A stretch of DNA of 64,000 nt from Streptomyces fuscichromogenes (GCF_014645815.1 NZ_BMML01000019.1:155192-219191); one strand, 5' to 3'; shown: positions 1 to 9,495, counted from the stretch's first letter. Translations and numbers: made by a program. Notes: generated from the letters alone by a model not told the origin.

Positions 1-2082
1 GGTGGAGTACTCGGCGAGGCCCAGGACGCGCCCCTCGCCCCTCGGGCGCACCTCGTCGACGGTGGACTCGATCAGTGCCATGGCCGGCTGCGCCTGCCCC
101 CGCCAGGCGGCGAGCATCAGCGACGTGTACATCATGGGTACGCCGCCGACCGCGTCCGAGATCGCGGTGGCCTCGTCGATCAGATCCGCCGCGGTGTCGA
201 ATTCACCGGCCTGGACGTCGGAGCACGCCTGGTAGGTCAGCGCCATCGGCAGGACCGCGAGCGCCCCCGCCTGACGGGCGAGAGCGACGGCGGCCACCGC
301 CAGCTCATGCCATGCGTCGTCGTCCCACAGCTCGGGTGCGAGCGGCTCGGGCATCACCCGGAACGCGAGCCACAGCCTGCGCCTGTCCGCGTCCGCCGCG
401 CCGGCTCTCAGCTCCTGCCGCACGATGCGCAGTGCTCGCCCGAGCTCGGCCACTCCGGTCCCGTGGCCGTCCAGGATCCGGCCGGCGATGCCGTCCACCA
501 GCACGTCGACCATCCGCGGCGGCGGTCCGGAGCGGGCCGCCTCGGCCACTTCCCGCAGTCCGGGCCCGGCACCGAGACGACCGGCGAAGATCACCGCGCC
601 GAACGTCTCCAGGAGGGTGTCGCGGGCGAGGGCCGCGTCGAGGGGGGCCAGCCGGTTCGCGGCGTCGAGCAGGAGCCGGGGCGCGCCGCCGCCCCGCACC
701 TGGGAGAAGACCAGCCGGGCCCGCAGCCGCTCCAGGCGGGCCCGCCGAAGGTCGTCGAGGGGACCGGTCTCCGCGTAGGCCAGCAGGGTGCGGGCCTGGT
801 CGGCTCCGCCGGCGTCGATGTGGGCCTGGGCCGCGGCCAGCGCCCGGTCGACCCGGCGGGCGGGATCGGGGGTCAGCTCCGTCGCCTGACGCAGGAACGA
901 GGCCGCCGCGGCGATGCCGCCCCTGCCCTGGGCCCGGTCGGCGCAGCGCTCCAGGTCGACGGCGATGTCCTCGTCGGGCCGCGGCGCGGAATGAGCACGG
1001 TGCCAGGCCCTGCGATCAGGATCGAGGAGAGCGTCCGTCGCCTCCGCGAGTGCCCGGTGCGCGGCCCGGCGCTCCGGCGCGGAGGCCCGCCGGTAGACGG
1101 CCGAGCGCACCAGGGGATGGTGGAACCGCACCCTGGTGCCGAACTCCACCAGTCCCGCGTCCTCGGCCGGTGCCGCCGCGTGCGCCGGTATCCCCTGCAG
1201 ACCGGCTGCGCGCCACAGCAGGTCCAGGTCTCCGGTGGGCTCGGCCGCGGCCGTCAGCAGAAGCCGTCGGCTGTCCGCCGGAAGCGATCGGAACTGCCGG
1301 TGAACGGCGCTTTCGATGTGGCCTGCCAAGGGGCGTCTGCCCGGCAGCCAGAAGCCACCCGCCAGTTCGGCGGGTGTCAGCGCGCGCGGCAGTTGCAGCA
1401 GGGCCATCGGATTGCCGTGTGTCTCGGCGACCATCCGGTCCCGTACCAGCGGGTCGAGCGGCACGTGCACCGCCGAGGCGAGCAGGGCACGTGCGTCGGA
1501 CTCGCTGAGGCCCCGGACGGTCAGCTCCGGCAGGCCGGCCACCTCACGGCGGTCGTCGGCATCCCGCAGGGCGAAGACCAGGGCCACCGACTCGGCCGCC
1601 AGCCGTCTGGCCACGAATGCCAGCACGTGGAGGGATTCCTCGTCCAGCCACTGCGCGTCGTCGACCAGGCAGGCCAGCCGGCGCTCCTTGGCGGTGTCGG
1701 CGAGCAGCCCGAGCACGGCCAGTCCCACCAGGAACCGATTCGGTACCTCGCCGTCCCGCAGTCCGAACGCCACGGACAGCGCGTCGCGCTGCGGACCGGG
1801 CAGCCGGTGGGCGCCGCCCAGCAGGGGTGCACAGAGCTGGTGGAGGCTCGCGAAGGGAAGCTCCATCTCCGTCTCCACGCCTGCGACACGCAGGGTGCGG
1901 AACCCGGTGGCGCGGCCGGCCGCGCAGTCCAGCAACGCGGTCTTGCCGATCCCGGCCTCGCCGCGCAGCACCAGGACCGCGCTGCTGCCCGCCCGCACGG
2001 TCGCCAGCACCTGGTCCAGCGCGGCCAGCTCATGACTCCGGCCCCGGAGGGCGACCGGTGAATCGATGGCCTGTGCATCCAT
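1..2082 (-). CDS. LuxR/LAL-type ATP-dependent transcriptional regulator, 3' end cut by window edge
   Basis: The frame is open from an ATG at 2082, preceded by an AGGAAG ribosome site, down to base 1, giving 694 codons without a stop. The N-terminus carries a STAND/AAA-type nucleotide-binding domain: Walker A GEAGIGKT at residues 41-48 and a Walker B-like LVDDAQWLDE about 85 residues later. Alpha-helical, TPR-like sequence follows, with many Ala/Arg/Leu pairs. This is the architecture of large ATP-binding LuxR (LAL) regulators of about 900-1000 residues, whose DNA-binding HTH sits at the extreme C-terminus; here that part would lie beyond the left edge and is not seen. It is divergent from the epoxide hydrolase gene with about 210 bp between them, so it may regulate that gene; this is inference from position. 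A STAND protein without an HTH cannot be excluded. Confidence 0.82.
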   Translation of the reverse strand, partial: MDAQAIDSPVALRGRSHELAALDQVLATVRAGSSAVLVLRGEAGIGKTALLDCAAGRATGFRTLRVAGVETEMELPFASLHQLCAPLLGGAHRLPGPQRDALSVAFGLRDGEVPNRFLVGLAVLGLLADTAKERRLACLVDDAQWLDEESLHVLAFVARRLAAESVALVFALRDADDRREVAGLPELTVRGLSESDARALLASAVHVPLDPLVRDRMVAETHGNPMALLQLPRALTPAELAGGFWLPGRRPLAGHIESAVHRQFRSLPADSRRLLLTAAAEPTGDLDLLWRAAGLQGIPAHAAAPAEDAGLVEFGTRVRFHHPLVRSAVYRRASAPERRAAHRALAEATDALLDPDRRAWHRAHSAPRPDEDIAVDLERCADRAQGRGGIAAAASFLRQATELTPDPARRVDRALAAAQAHIDAGGADQARTLLAYAETGPLDDLRRARLERLRARLVFSQVRGGGAPRLLLDAANRLAPLDAALARDTLLETFGAVIFAGRLGAGPGLREVAEAARSGPPPRMVDVLVDGIAGRILDGHGTGVAELGRALRIVRQELRAGAADADRRRLWLAFRVMPEPLAPELWDDDAWHELAVAAVALARQAGALAVLPMALTYQACSDVQAGEFDTAADLIDEATAISDAVGGVPMMYTSLMLAAWRGQAQPAMALIESTVDEVRPRGEGRVLGLAEYST

Positions 2083-2293
2083 GGATCGATCTTCCTGGGG
2101 CACCACTTCGGCACGTCATGTCAACGGTATTCCTTTCGCGTCGTCCCGGCCGCTGCCCGTGCCTTGCCGTACCCGGGGTCCGGGCCCGGGGGTACCCCGG
2201 GGTTCTCCCTGGGGTGATGCGCGTAGATCCGGAGCACTGTGAACGGGTCGGCGGCGCAGGGTCGCCGATCGAGCGAGGAAGTCACACCCGCAT

Positions 2294-3493
2294 ATGTCTG
2301 ATATTTCAGCAGCCGCAGCCATCCGGCCGTTCACCTGCGAGTTCCCCGAGGCGGCGCTCCAGGACCTGCGTGCGCGCATCGAGGCGACGCGCTTCCCCGA
2401 GAAGGAGACCGTCGCCGACCAGTCGCAGGGCACCCAGCTCGCCACCGTCAAGGAGCTGGCACGCTACTGGGCCACGGAGTACGACTGGCGCAAGGTCGAG
2501 GCGCGGCTGAACTCCCACCCGCAGTTCATCACCGAGATCGACGGGCTGGACATCCACTTCATCCACGTCCGCTCGAAGCACGAGAACGCGCTGCCGGTGA
2601 TCGTCACGCACGGCTGGCCGGGCTCGGTCATCGAGCAGCTGAAGATCATCGAGCCGCTCACCGATCCCACGGCGCACGGCGGCTTGGCCGAGGACGCGTT
2701 CCACGTGGTCATCCCGTCGATGCCCGGGTACGGCTTCTCGGGCAAGCCCACCGCCAAGGGCTGGGGCCCGGAGCGCATCGCACGGGCATGGGGTGAGCTG
2801 ATGAAGCGCCTCGGCTACCCGAAGTACGTCGCGCAGGGCGGCGACTGGGGCGCCGTCGTCACCGACCTCATGGGTGTGCAGGAACCGGCCGGGCTGGTCG
2901 GCATCCACACCAACATGCCCAAGGTCATCCCGCCGGCCGTCGAAGAGGCGATCGTCGCCGGAAACCCGCTTCCGGACGACGTCGTCCTCGCCGACGACGA
3001 GCAGAAGCGCGCCGTCGAGCAGCTGGACTTCGTGTACCGGCACGTCTACTACGCCTACATGATGGGCTCGCGTCCGCAGTCCCTGACCGGCCTCGCGGAC
3101 TCGCCCGTCGGCCTGGCGGCGTTCCTGCTCGACCACGACGCGAAGAGCCTGGCGCTGATCACGCGCTCCTTCGACGGTGTACGGGAAGGGCTGTCCCGGG
3201 ACGACGTCCTGGACAACATCACGCTCTTCTGGCTCACGAACACGGCCGTTTCCGCGTCCCGCCTCTACGCCGAGAACACCACCCCGTTCTTCGGCGCCAA
3301 GGGCGTGAAGCTCCCCGTGGCCGTCAGCGTCTTCCCCGACGAGCTCTACCAGGCGCCGGAGAGCTGGGCGAAGGAGGCCTATCCGAACCTCGTCCACTTC
3401 AACCGGCTCCCCAGGGGCGGGCACTTCGCCGCCTGGGAACAGCCCGAGCTCTTCGTCGGCGAACTCCGCAACGGCTTCCGCACCCTCCGCTAG
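2294..3493 (+). CDS. Epoxide hydrolase, EHN-domain (microsomal/juvenile-hormone type) alpha/beta hydrolase
   Basis: This 399-residue protein begins with the EHN region (FTCEFPEAALQDLRARIEATRFPE) that precedes the alpha/beta fold in microsomal-type epoxide hydrolases. The HGWPGS oxyanion motif lies near residue 110, the nucleophilic Asp is in GGDWG near residue 188, and the catalytic His is in GGHFAAWEQPE near residue 376. Such enzymes open epoxides to diols through an aspartyl-ester intermediate. The length is normal for bacterial members. The protein has no signal peptide, so it is probably cytosolic. The ATG at 2294 is preceded by GAGGAAG. It faces away from the LAL regulator, which may control it. 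Its natural substrate cannot be read from sequence. Confidence 0.92.
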   Translation: MSDISAAAAIRPFTCEFPEAALQDLRARIEATRFPEKETVADQSQGTQLATVKELARYWATEYDWRKVEARLNSHPQFITEIDGLDIHFIHVRSKHENALPVIVTHGWPGSVIEQLKIIEPLTDPTAHGGLAEDAFHVVIPSMPGYGFSGKPTAKGWGPERIARAWGELMKRLGYPKYVAQGGDWGAVVTDLMGVQEPAGLVGIHTNMPKVIPPAVEEAIVAGNPLPDDVVLADDEQKRAVEQLDFVYRHVYYAYMMGSRPQSLTGLADSPVGLAAFLLDHDAKSLALITRSFDGVREGLSRDDVLDNITLFWLTNTAVSASRLYAENTTPFFGAKGVKLPVAVSVFPDELYQAPESWAKEAYPNLVHFNRLPRGGHFAAWEQPELFVGELRNGFRTLR

Positions 3494-3503
3494 CCCCCGC
3501 GGC

Positions 3504-3535
3504 GACGGAAGCCCGGCACATGCGGGGCTTCCGTC
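3504..3535 (+). terminator. Terminator after epoxide hydrolase gene
   Basis: An 11-bp perfect stem (GACGGAAGCCC / GGGCTTCCGTC) with a 10-nt loop starts 11 nt after the hydrolase stop codon. As in many actinomycete terminators, there is no T-tract. Confidence 0.7.
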
Positions 3536-3642
3536 CCCACGACGCCTACGACACGGTCAGCCGGTCCGCGTCGACGGCCCCGATCCGGCGGGCCGGATCC
3601 CGCGGGAGGTCACGGAGCGGCCGCCCGGGCGCTGATGCTGTA

Positions 3643-3675
3643 GCGCCCCTTCAGGGGCGCGGGGAACTGCGCGAT
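3643..3675. repeat. Dispersed intergenic palindromic element, copy 1
   Basis: The segment GCGCCCCTTCAGGGGCGC forms a hairpin and is followed by GGGGAACTGCGCGA. An inverted near-identical copy lies at 32681-32713. It sits between convergent genes (epoxide hydrolase and the ACT-GNAT gene). Elements of this form are common between Streptomyces genes; the hairpin could work as a terminator. The rest of 3494-3727 shows no gene. Confidence 0.7.
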
Positions 3676-3727
3676 CGGCCCCCACACGCCCGCGCCCGCA
3701 ACCGCGACCGGCGAACGGCCATGAACC

Positions 3728-5179
3728 CTACGGCGCTTCCGCCCTCCCCGGCTCCCCGGCACCCGAGAGCCACCCCATGGCGGTCACGGCGTCACCCGGC
3801 TCCGCCGCCAGCCGGGCCGTGATGACCAGCGTTCCCTCCTCGATCTGATAGTCCAACGGCAAGCCCAGCCCCCGCATCGCCGCCACCATCCCCGTGTTGG
3901 ACGCCTGCGTCACCGCGTACACGCTCTCGCAGCCCGCCTCGACGGCCATCCCCACCAGCCGGGTCAGCAGTTCACCGCCGATGCCGCGCCGCTGCCAGTC
4001 GTCCTCGACGAGCAGGGCGACCTCCGTCTCGTCCCCGTCCCACAGCAGATGCCCGAGGCCGACGATCCGGCCCGACGCGGTCCGCACCGCCAGCGTCCGC
4101 CCGAAGCGCGGGCTGAGCAGGTGGTTCAGGTAACGGTCCACGTCCCCGACCGGCCCGTGATAGCGCAGCCCGAGCGTCCGCGTCGAGCAGCGCTCGTGCA
4201 TCGCCTTCGCCGCCTCCAGGTCACCGGTGTCCGCCCGGCGCACGGTGATCGCCTCGCCCGCGGACAACGCGATCACGTCCTGGCCGCGCGGGATGCGCGG
4301 CCCGAGCCGGGCGTCCAGCTCCACCAGCGCCCGTGCCCGCGCGAACTCGGTCGGCGTGAACGGGAGATACGGCCGCTCCACGGTGATCACTCCCCCCTCC
4401 GGCGCACGCAGCCGCATCACGGTGTCCTCCAGCGCCCCTTCGACGGGAACCGCCTCGGGGCTCCGGGCCCCGCCGACCGGGTGGGCGGGGAGCGAGCGGA
4501 TCGTGCACCTTCCCAACAACTGCCGGAGGGCCAGCGGAAGTTCCGCCGCGTCCAGGGCGGTGCGGGTGGCCAGGCCCAGGACCCGGGTCGGGGCGTCCAC
4601 CAGGTCGTGGGCGTCGGCCCGCTCGATCCAGGTGTCGGTGCCCCCGGCCAGCGCGACCGCCCGGGTGATCTCGCCGGCGGCCAGCTCGCCCGGTCCCCGC
4701 AGCAGGAACTCGTCCACCGTGCCGTCGGCCAGCGGATGCGTCTGCAGGCTCAGGATGTCCACCCGGTGCCCGGCGAGGGCCGCGCACAGCGCCGCCAGCG
4801 AACCGGGCTCGTCCCGCACCGTCGTGCGCAGCCGCCACAGCGTGCTCGCCCGGTCCCCGGTCTCCGCGGTGTCCGGACCGGGCCCGGCCTGCCGTGTCCC
4901 AAAGACGGCAGACCGGGCGCCGGTATCGGTATCGGTCACCGGCGGTGCATGGCCTGGGCGCCTCGCCCACCAGACGTGGAACCCCACCGTGGCCGCCAGC
5001 ACCAGCGCCGAGATCATCAGCAGCGCCGGACCGCCGGGCCCGTGCCCGATCAGGTTGGCCACCGCGTCCGCCACCGCGACAGCCGTGAACAGGGCGGCGA
5101 GTTCGACGACGTCCCGTCGCCAGTGGTGCACGGGGCGTCCGTGCCTCGCGCGTGTCACATCAGACATGTCTCGATTCAT
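3728..5179 (-). CDS. Membrane-anchored ACT-domain/GNAT acetyltransferase fusion
   Basis: This is a protein of about 483 residues with three parts. Two hydrophobic helices at roughly residues 25-75 probably anchor it in the membrane. An ACT-like domain at about 105-180 (WRLRTTVRDEPGSLAALCAAL) resembles amino-acid-binding regulatory modules. A C-terminal GNAT domain at about 315-460 has the acetyl-CoA loop EDDWQRRGIGGELL. An ACT domain fused to GNAT suggests acetylation controlled by a small ligand, as in some actinobacterial protein acetyltransferases, but the acetylated substrate is unknown. The frame opens at a TTG (5197). I prefer the ATG at 5179; the ATG at 5167 is also possible because no strong Shine-Dalgarno sequence marks either. 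A good promoter lies just upstream at 5243-5271. Confidence 0.85.
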   Translation of the reverse strand: MNRDMSDVTRARHGRPVHHWRRDVVELAALFTAVAVADAVANLIGHGPGGPALLMISALVLAATVGFHVWWARRPGHAPPVTDTDTGARSAVFGTRQAGPGPDTAETGDRASTLWRLRTTVRDEPGSLAALCAALAGHRVDILSLQTHPLADGTVDEFLLRGPGELAAGEITRAVALAGGTDTWIERADAHDLVDAPTRVLGLATRTALDAAELPLALRQLLGRCTIRSLPAHPVGGARSPEAVPVEGALEDTVMRLRAPEGGVITVERPYLPFTPTEFARARALVELDARLGPRIPRGQDVIALSAGEAITVRRADTGDLEAAKAMHERCSTRTLGLRYHGPVGDVDRYLNHLLSPRFGRTLAVRTASGRIVGLGHLLWDGDETEVALLVEDDWQRRGIGGELLTRLVGMAVEAGCESVYAVTQASNTGMVAAMRGLGLPLDYQIEEGTLVITARLAAEPGDAVTAMGWLSGAGEPGRAEAP

Positions 5180-5242
5180 GCAGCCACTGTGAAGCAACGG
5201 TGTTGCGTGATCACGAACGCTCTGTGACCGATGGGTAAAGCA

Positions 5243-5271
5243 TGCTTACGTGGTTTTTGTGCCAGTTTCAA
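5243..5271 (-). promoter_or_regulatory. Sigma-70-type promoter for the ACT-GNAT gene
   Basis: On the minus strand TTGAAA (5271-5266) and TAAGCA (5248-5243) are separated by exactly 17 nt. This would place the transcript start near 5236, about 55 nt before the preferred ATG. Confidence 0.5.
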
Positions 5272-5311
5272 CAGTTGCCGAGTGCCGTGAAACAGCCGGT
5301 TCCTGCCCCTG

Positions 5312-7984
5312 TCAGGCGGCCTCCGCCACGGCCAGTGCGTCCCGCAGCCGACGGGCCTGGACCACCAGCCGGGCCGAGCCGCGCCGGGCCGCCGCCCCGG
5401 TGAGATGGGGCAGTTCACCCCGGGCCCCGGACCGCTCGGCGCAGTCGGCGGCGACCGAGAGCAGCTCGCCGAGCCCACGGACCGTCCCCGGGGCGCCCGC
5501 GGTCCCCTCGGTCGAGAGGCCGGCGAGCAGTATCGGCAGGGTGTGCCGGAGCATCTCCCAGATCGTCGTGTTGGCGCCCGTGGCCGCCGCCGTCCGGGCC
5601 GACTCCGCCAGCCGCAGCGGCTTCACCGCACCGCGCCGGACCAGCTGGCCGAGGTCGGCGCCCAGCCGCTCCGCGTCGAGCTGCCCACGCGCGGCGAGCA
5701 CCAGCAGCGCGTCCACCGCGGCCAGCCGGTCCTCCGGATGCCGGGCGCCCAGCCCGTACGCCACGCACAGGTGCGTGCTCTCGCCCGCGACCCCGCCGGA
5801 CTCGGCGAGCAGCGGGAGCACGGCGCCCGCGCCCCGCTCGTCGTCCAGGGCGGCCTCGGAGAGGTCGTGCACCAGCCGTACGGCGACGAGTTCGCGCAGC
5901 TCCGGGAGCGTGGCCAGCCAGTGCCGGTGGTTCTCCTGGCCCCAGTGACAGCAGTACCGGACCGCGTCGGACGTCGTGAACGGCCGGCCCAGCCGCCGGA
6001 ACGCCTCGGGGAAGTCCGTCTGCAGTTCCCGGACCTCGCCGGACTCGACCAGGACGCGCGGACCCGAGGTCCGGCGGTCGCAGCCGGGCAGGGCGGCCGC
6101 CCCGGCGGACAGCAGGCGGGCGAGCCGGTCGCCCTCCGGCGTGCCCAGTGCGCTCGCGCGCCCGGCGGCGGCCAGGGCCGCCGCACGGTCCTCGCGGCGG
6201 ACCCGCAGCAGGGCCTGGGCGAAGTCGGCCTCGCCCACCCGGGCGCCGAGGCGACGGTAGGTGTCGAGCCGGCCGACGAGCTCGTCCGGCTCCAGGAGCC
6301 CGGTGCTCCACGACGGCGTGGCCAGCAGCAGCGGCTGCGGGTCCGTGCGTATCCGGTGGGCCAGTTCACGCAGCCGGACGTCGAGGATCCGGGAGAACCC
6401 GTGGCGCGCGCAGTCGTGGTCGGCCGGACCGCTCCGCAGCGCGGCGAGCAGGGTGGCCGTGCTCACGGCCCCGTACAGCGTGCCCAGGACCAGTTCGAGG
6501 CCGCCCTCGGCGGTGAGCAGGCCGCGCCGGGTGTGACCGAAGTACTCCTCGGTGTCCCGCCGGCCGTGCGACTCGGACTGCTTCCACCAGCGGGTGGCCG
6601 CCACCGGTTCGAGCGCCTCCCGCAGCGCGTCCTGGTCGCGGTGGGCGTGCCGGGCCAGACCGTCCAGCGCCCGCTCGAACGCGGCCACGTCTCCGTCCCC
6701 GCCGGCCGCCAGCAGCGCCGAGACCTCCTCGGCGAGCTCCACGGCCGAGTCCGGCGCGGCCATGAGCCGGACCGGCTCCGGAGGCGGCGGCAGCACCTCC
6801 TCGTACGCCTCGGGCGCCGCCACCGCCGCGATGCCCAGGACAGCGGCCGCCCGGACCCGCAGGGCCGGACTCAACGCCTCGGCCGCGACGGCGATGCCGG
6901 CCCGGACCGCGGGCTCCTCGTCGAGCCGCTTCGCCTGCCGCTCCACCAGCTTCAGCGCCCGCTCCTGCACCTCGGTGTCCTCGTGCCCGAACGCCCGGGC
7001 CACGGCCGGCAGCAGCTCCGCCGCCGCGGCCGGCTCGCGGGCGAGCACCTTGCCGAGCAGCACCAGCTGGGCCCGCACCAGCTTCTTCTCGGTGCGGAAC
7101 AGCAGCCCTTCGGAGGCCTCGGCGAGCTGCCGCGGGGTGAGGCCGCCGTCGAGCGCCAGGGTGCCGAGGACCGACTGGGCATGGCCGGCGACCGGGGAGA
7201 CCGCGTCCCGGGCCAGGGCCGTCCAGTCGGCGACCCGCTCGCGCAGCTCGTCCCGGGTGAGGGCGAGCAGACCCAGCAGCGGCAGGAAGACCCGGTGGTC
7301 GGTCGGGCCACCGCCGCGCAGCAGCCGGGCCACACAGGCGTCGACCACGGCCTTGCGCTCCAGCACGCCCGCGCCGGTGAGCTCCGCCAGCGCGCTCTGC
7401 CAGGAACCGGGACCCTCGCCGAACAGCCAGCGGACCTCGCCGAGGTCGGAGAGCTCGAACAGGCCGGTCACCAGCGGCGCGAGGTCCGGCTCGGCGCGCA
7501 GCCGGTCGACGAGAGGGACCCGTCCCCAGCTGTGGCCGATGTGGCGGACCCAACCGACCACATACGCGTCCGTCACCGGTACCTCGCATCCGGACCGGCG
7601 TACCAGTCCGGCCATCAGCAGGAACGGCACGTCCGCGGAGACCGGCCGCGCGGCCAGCCGACGGGCCACATCGGCCTGCCAGCCGGTGTCCCGGTCCGCC
7701 AGCACCTTCAGCAGCATCTCCGCCGGCGCCTGCCGCCGGCGCATGTCGGCCCCCGCGATCCAGGTCGCGGCCGCCGCGGCCCCGGAGTGGCACATCGCCC
7801 CGGCCACCTGGAGCGCCGGATAGCCGCGCTCGGACCGGCTCTCCCACGGCGCCGCCCGCAGCTCCTTGCGCACGGCCTGCAACTCGGGCAGCAGCGCGCG
7901 CCGTTCGGCATCCGTCAACTTCTTCACCAGGAGGGCCGTCTCCCCGACGCGCCCCGCCCGCACCGCCTCCAGCACCGCGCTCAT
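5312..7984 (-). CDS. DUF6493-like HEAT-repeat-type protein, partner of SWIM zinc finger protein
   Basis: This 890-residue, Ala/Leu/Arg-rich, almost entirely helical protein has no signal peptide or membrane segment. Repeated amphipathic helix pairs (for example around residues 280-400) look like HEAT/ARM solenoid. From memory it matches the Streptomyces family annotated DUF6493, which is regularly found directly after a SWIM zinc-finger gene. No enzymatic motif is visible. The ATG at 7984 shares a base with the TGA of the upstream gene (TGATG), so the two are translationally coupled and probably work in one complex. The open frame continues upstream to 8131, but that extension lies inside the SWIM gene and is rejected. 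The function is unknown. Confidence 0.85.
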   Translation of the reverse strand: MSAVLEAVRAGRVGETALLVKKLTDAERRALLPELQAVRKELRAAPWESRSERGYPALQVAGAMCHSGAAAAATWIAGADMRRRQAPAEMLLKVLADRDTGWQADVARRLAARPVSADVPFLLMAGLVRRSGCEVPVTDAYVVGWVRHIGHSWGRVPLVDRLRAEPDLAPLVTGLFELSDLGEVRWLFGEGPGSWQSALAELTGAGVLERKAVVDACVARLLRGGGPTDHRVFLPLLGLLALTRDELRERVADWTALARDAVSPVAGHAQSVLGTLALDGGLTPRQLAEASEGLLFRTEKKLVRAQLVLLGKVLAREPAAAAELLPAVARAFGHEDTEVQERALKLVERQAKRLDEEPAVRAGIAVAAEALSPALRVRAAAVLGIAAVAAPEAYEEVLPPPPEPVRLMAAPDSAVELAEEVSALLAAGGDGDVAAFERALDGLARHAHRDQDALREALEPVAATRWWKQSESHGRRDTEEYFGHTRRGLLTAEGGLELVLGTLYGAVSTATLLAALRSGPADHDCARHGFSRILDVRLRELAHRIRTDPQPLLLATPSWSTGLLEPDELVGRLDTYRRLGARVGEADFAQALLRVRREDRAAALAAAGRASALGTPEGDRLARLLSAGAAALPGCDRRTSGPRVLVESGEVRELQTDFPEAFRRLGRPFTTSDAVRYCCHWGQENHRHWLATLPELRELVAVRLVHDLSEAALDDERGAGAVLPLLAESGGVAGESTHLCVAYGLGARHPEDRLAAVDALLVLAARGQLDAERLGADLGQLVRRGAVKPLRLAESARTAAATGANTTIWEMLRHTLPILLAGLSTEGTAGAPGTVRGLGELLSVAADCAERSGARGELPHLTGAAARRGSARLVVQARRLRDALAVAEAA

Positions 7985-9414
7985 CACGCACCCCCGCCGA
8001 TCTCCGCCATGTCCTGTGCCACGTTCTGCCGTCCGCCGTGCTCCACCGCGGCCCCCCGCCGCACCATCCGCACCGCCAGCGCGTGCTTGCACGGTCCGCG
8101 CCCGCCCCGGTACTTCGCCCACCACAGACAACTGCAGCTCAGCACCCCCGCCGCGTCCCGCACCCGGTGCACATGACCGTCCTCGGCCGTCACCGTGCCG
8201 AGCTCGCCGTCCAGGGCCACGGCGCCCGCGGCCACCAGCGCCCGCGCCGAGCGCAGCCGGGGGTTGTGCCGCTCCACGCGCCCGGCGTCGTAGGGCAGTT
8301 CGCGGTGGAAGTAGGCGGCCTCCGCCGTGTCGTAGCCGACGCGTCCCGAGGTGCCGAGACGGACCAGGGCCGCACGGACCCGCTCCGGGGTGAGCCCGGC
8401 GGAGGCGGCCAGGTCGGCGACGTCGACCCGGGGCTCCCAGGCCAGCAGGACCGCGACCAGTTCCGCGTCCTCGGCGGCCTCGTCGGTGGCGAGGGCGTCC
8501 AGCACGCCGCCCTCGCCCGAGAACCCCCGGGCCGGATCCGGCGAAAGGGTCAGCGTGAGCCGCATGCCCGGCAGTACGACCTCCCAGGCCGCGGCCGTAC
8601 CCGAGGCGGCGAGGGCGCCCTGCGGGCCGTAGACACGCAGGGCCGTCGCGTGCCGCAGCACCCGTTGCAGCGCGCCCAGCCGCTCCGGTCCCGGCAGGCA
8701 GACCGCGCCCGGCACCGGGCGGGTCGTCGGCCGTAGCGACCGGCCCGCCGGCACCACCCAGCGAGGTCCGGTCGCGCCCCGGCGCGCGGTGCCGGCGCGG
8801 GGGAGCGAGCGCAGGAACCGCACCGCCTCGTCCGCCGGCAGCTCGGCCCGCAGATCGAAACCGGCCGCTGTGACCTGCGCCTCCGCGAAGCCGCGCAGCC
8901 AGCGGTCCGGGAGCGGGACCTTCTTCTCCACGACCGGGCCGTCCAGCGTGGTCACCGTCAACTCCTCGGGGCCGACCCGCAGATGGAGCGGGTCGTCCGA
9001 GCCGAGCCGGGAAAGGGCCTCCCGCAGGGGGTTGTTGACGTCGACGTTCGTCGTGCCGTGGCCCACCTGGCCGCCGTCCAGTCCCGCGCCGAGGACGTCC
9101 AGCCGGGCGTACACCCCGCCGCAGCCGGAGAAGGACTCGAAGCGCAGCCGGTCGCCGTTGCCCGTCACCACCGGATCCAGCGAGGCGCGCAGCTGCGGCT
9201 GGAAGTACCGCGCGGCCGCCACGTCGGCCACCGCGAGCAGCCCGGCCGCGGCCACCTGAGGCGAGGTCAGGAAGCCCGCGAAGAACCGCGGATGGTCCTC
9301 GACCCCGGTCGGCGTCGCACCCCGGGAGGTCTCGAGACCGAGATGGCGGCCGTCGGCGGCGGAGCGCAGCACGGAGGGTTGGCGATAGGCCACGGACTGT
9401 GAAGATCGCGTCAT
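7984..9414 (-). CDS. SWIM zinc finger protein
   Basis: This protein of about 476 residues ends in a SWIM zinc-binding motif, CSCLWWAKYRGGRGPCKH, matching the CxCx(n)CxH pattern, near residues 430-447. SWIM domains bind zinc and mediate contact with DNA or proteins. The rest is a mixed fold without recognised catalytic residues; a possible winged-helix-like stretch (VADLAASAGLTPERVRAALVRL) lies around residue 350. The ATG at 9414 is chosen over an upstream in-frame codon at 9450 because the conserved-looking sequence begins there. It is the first gene of a coupled pair with the DUF6493-like gene. The role is unknown; the pair may be a nucleic-acid-binding complex (inference). Confidence 0.85.
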   Translation of the reverse strand: MTRSSQSVAYRQPSVLRSAADGRHLGLETSRGATPTGVEDHPRFFAGFLTSPQVAAAGLLAVADVAAARYFQPQLRASLDPVVTGNGDRLRFESFSGCGGVYARLDVLGAGLDGGQVGHGTTNVDVNNPLREALSRLGSDDPLHLRVGPEELTVTTLDGPVVEKKVPLPDRWLRGFAEAQVTAAGFDLRAELPADEAVRFLRSLPRAGTARRGATGPRWVVPAGRSLRPTTRPVPGAVCLPGPERLGALQRVLRHATALRVYGPQGALAASGTAAAWEVVLPGMRLTLTLSPDPARGFSGEGGVLDALATDEAAEDAELVAVLLAWEPRVDVADLAASAGLTPERVRAALVRLGTSGRVGYDTAEAAYFHRELPYDAGRVERHNPRLRSARALVAAGAVALDGELGTVTAEDGHVHRVRDAAGVLSCSCLWWAKYRGGRGPCKHALAVRMVRRGAAVEHGGRQNVAQDMAEIGGGA

Positions 9415-9495
9415 GGGAAAACCGTAGAGGCGACCACTGACAATCGGCATCGACCTGCGAAAACGCCCTCAGGCCGACGGGTTCGGGAAAGCCGG

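Noticed and set aside
5405..8176. 923-codon plus-strand frame opposite the DUF6493-like gene
   Set aside because: Low-complexity Arg/Pro/Gly translation, antisense to a well-supported gene.
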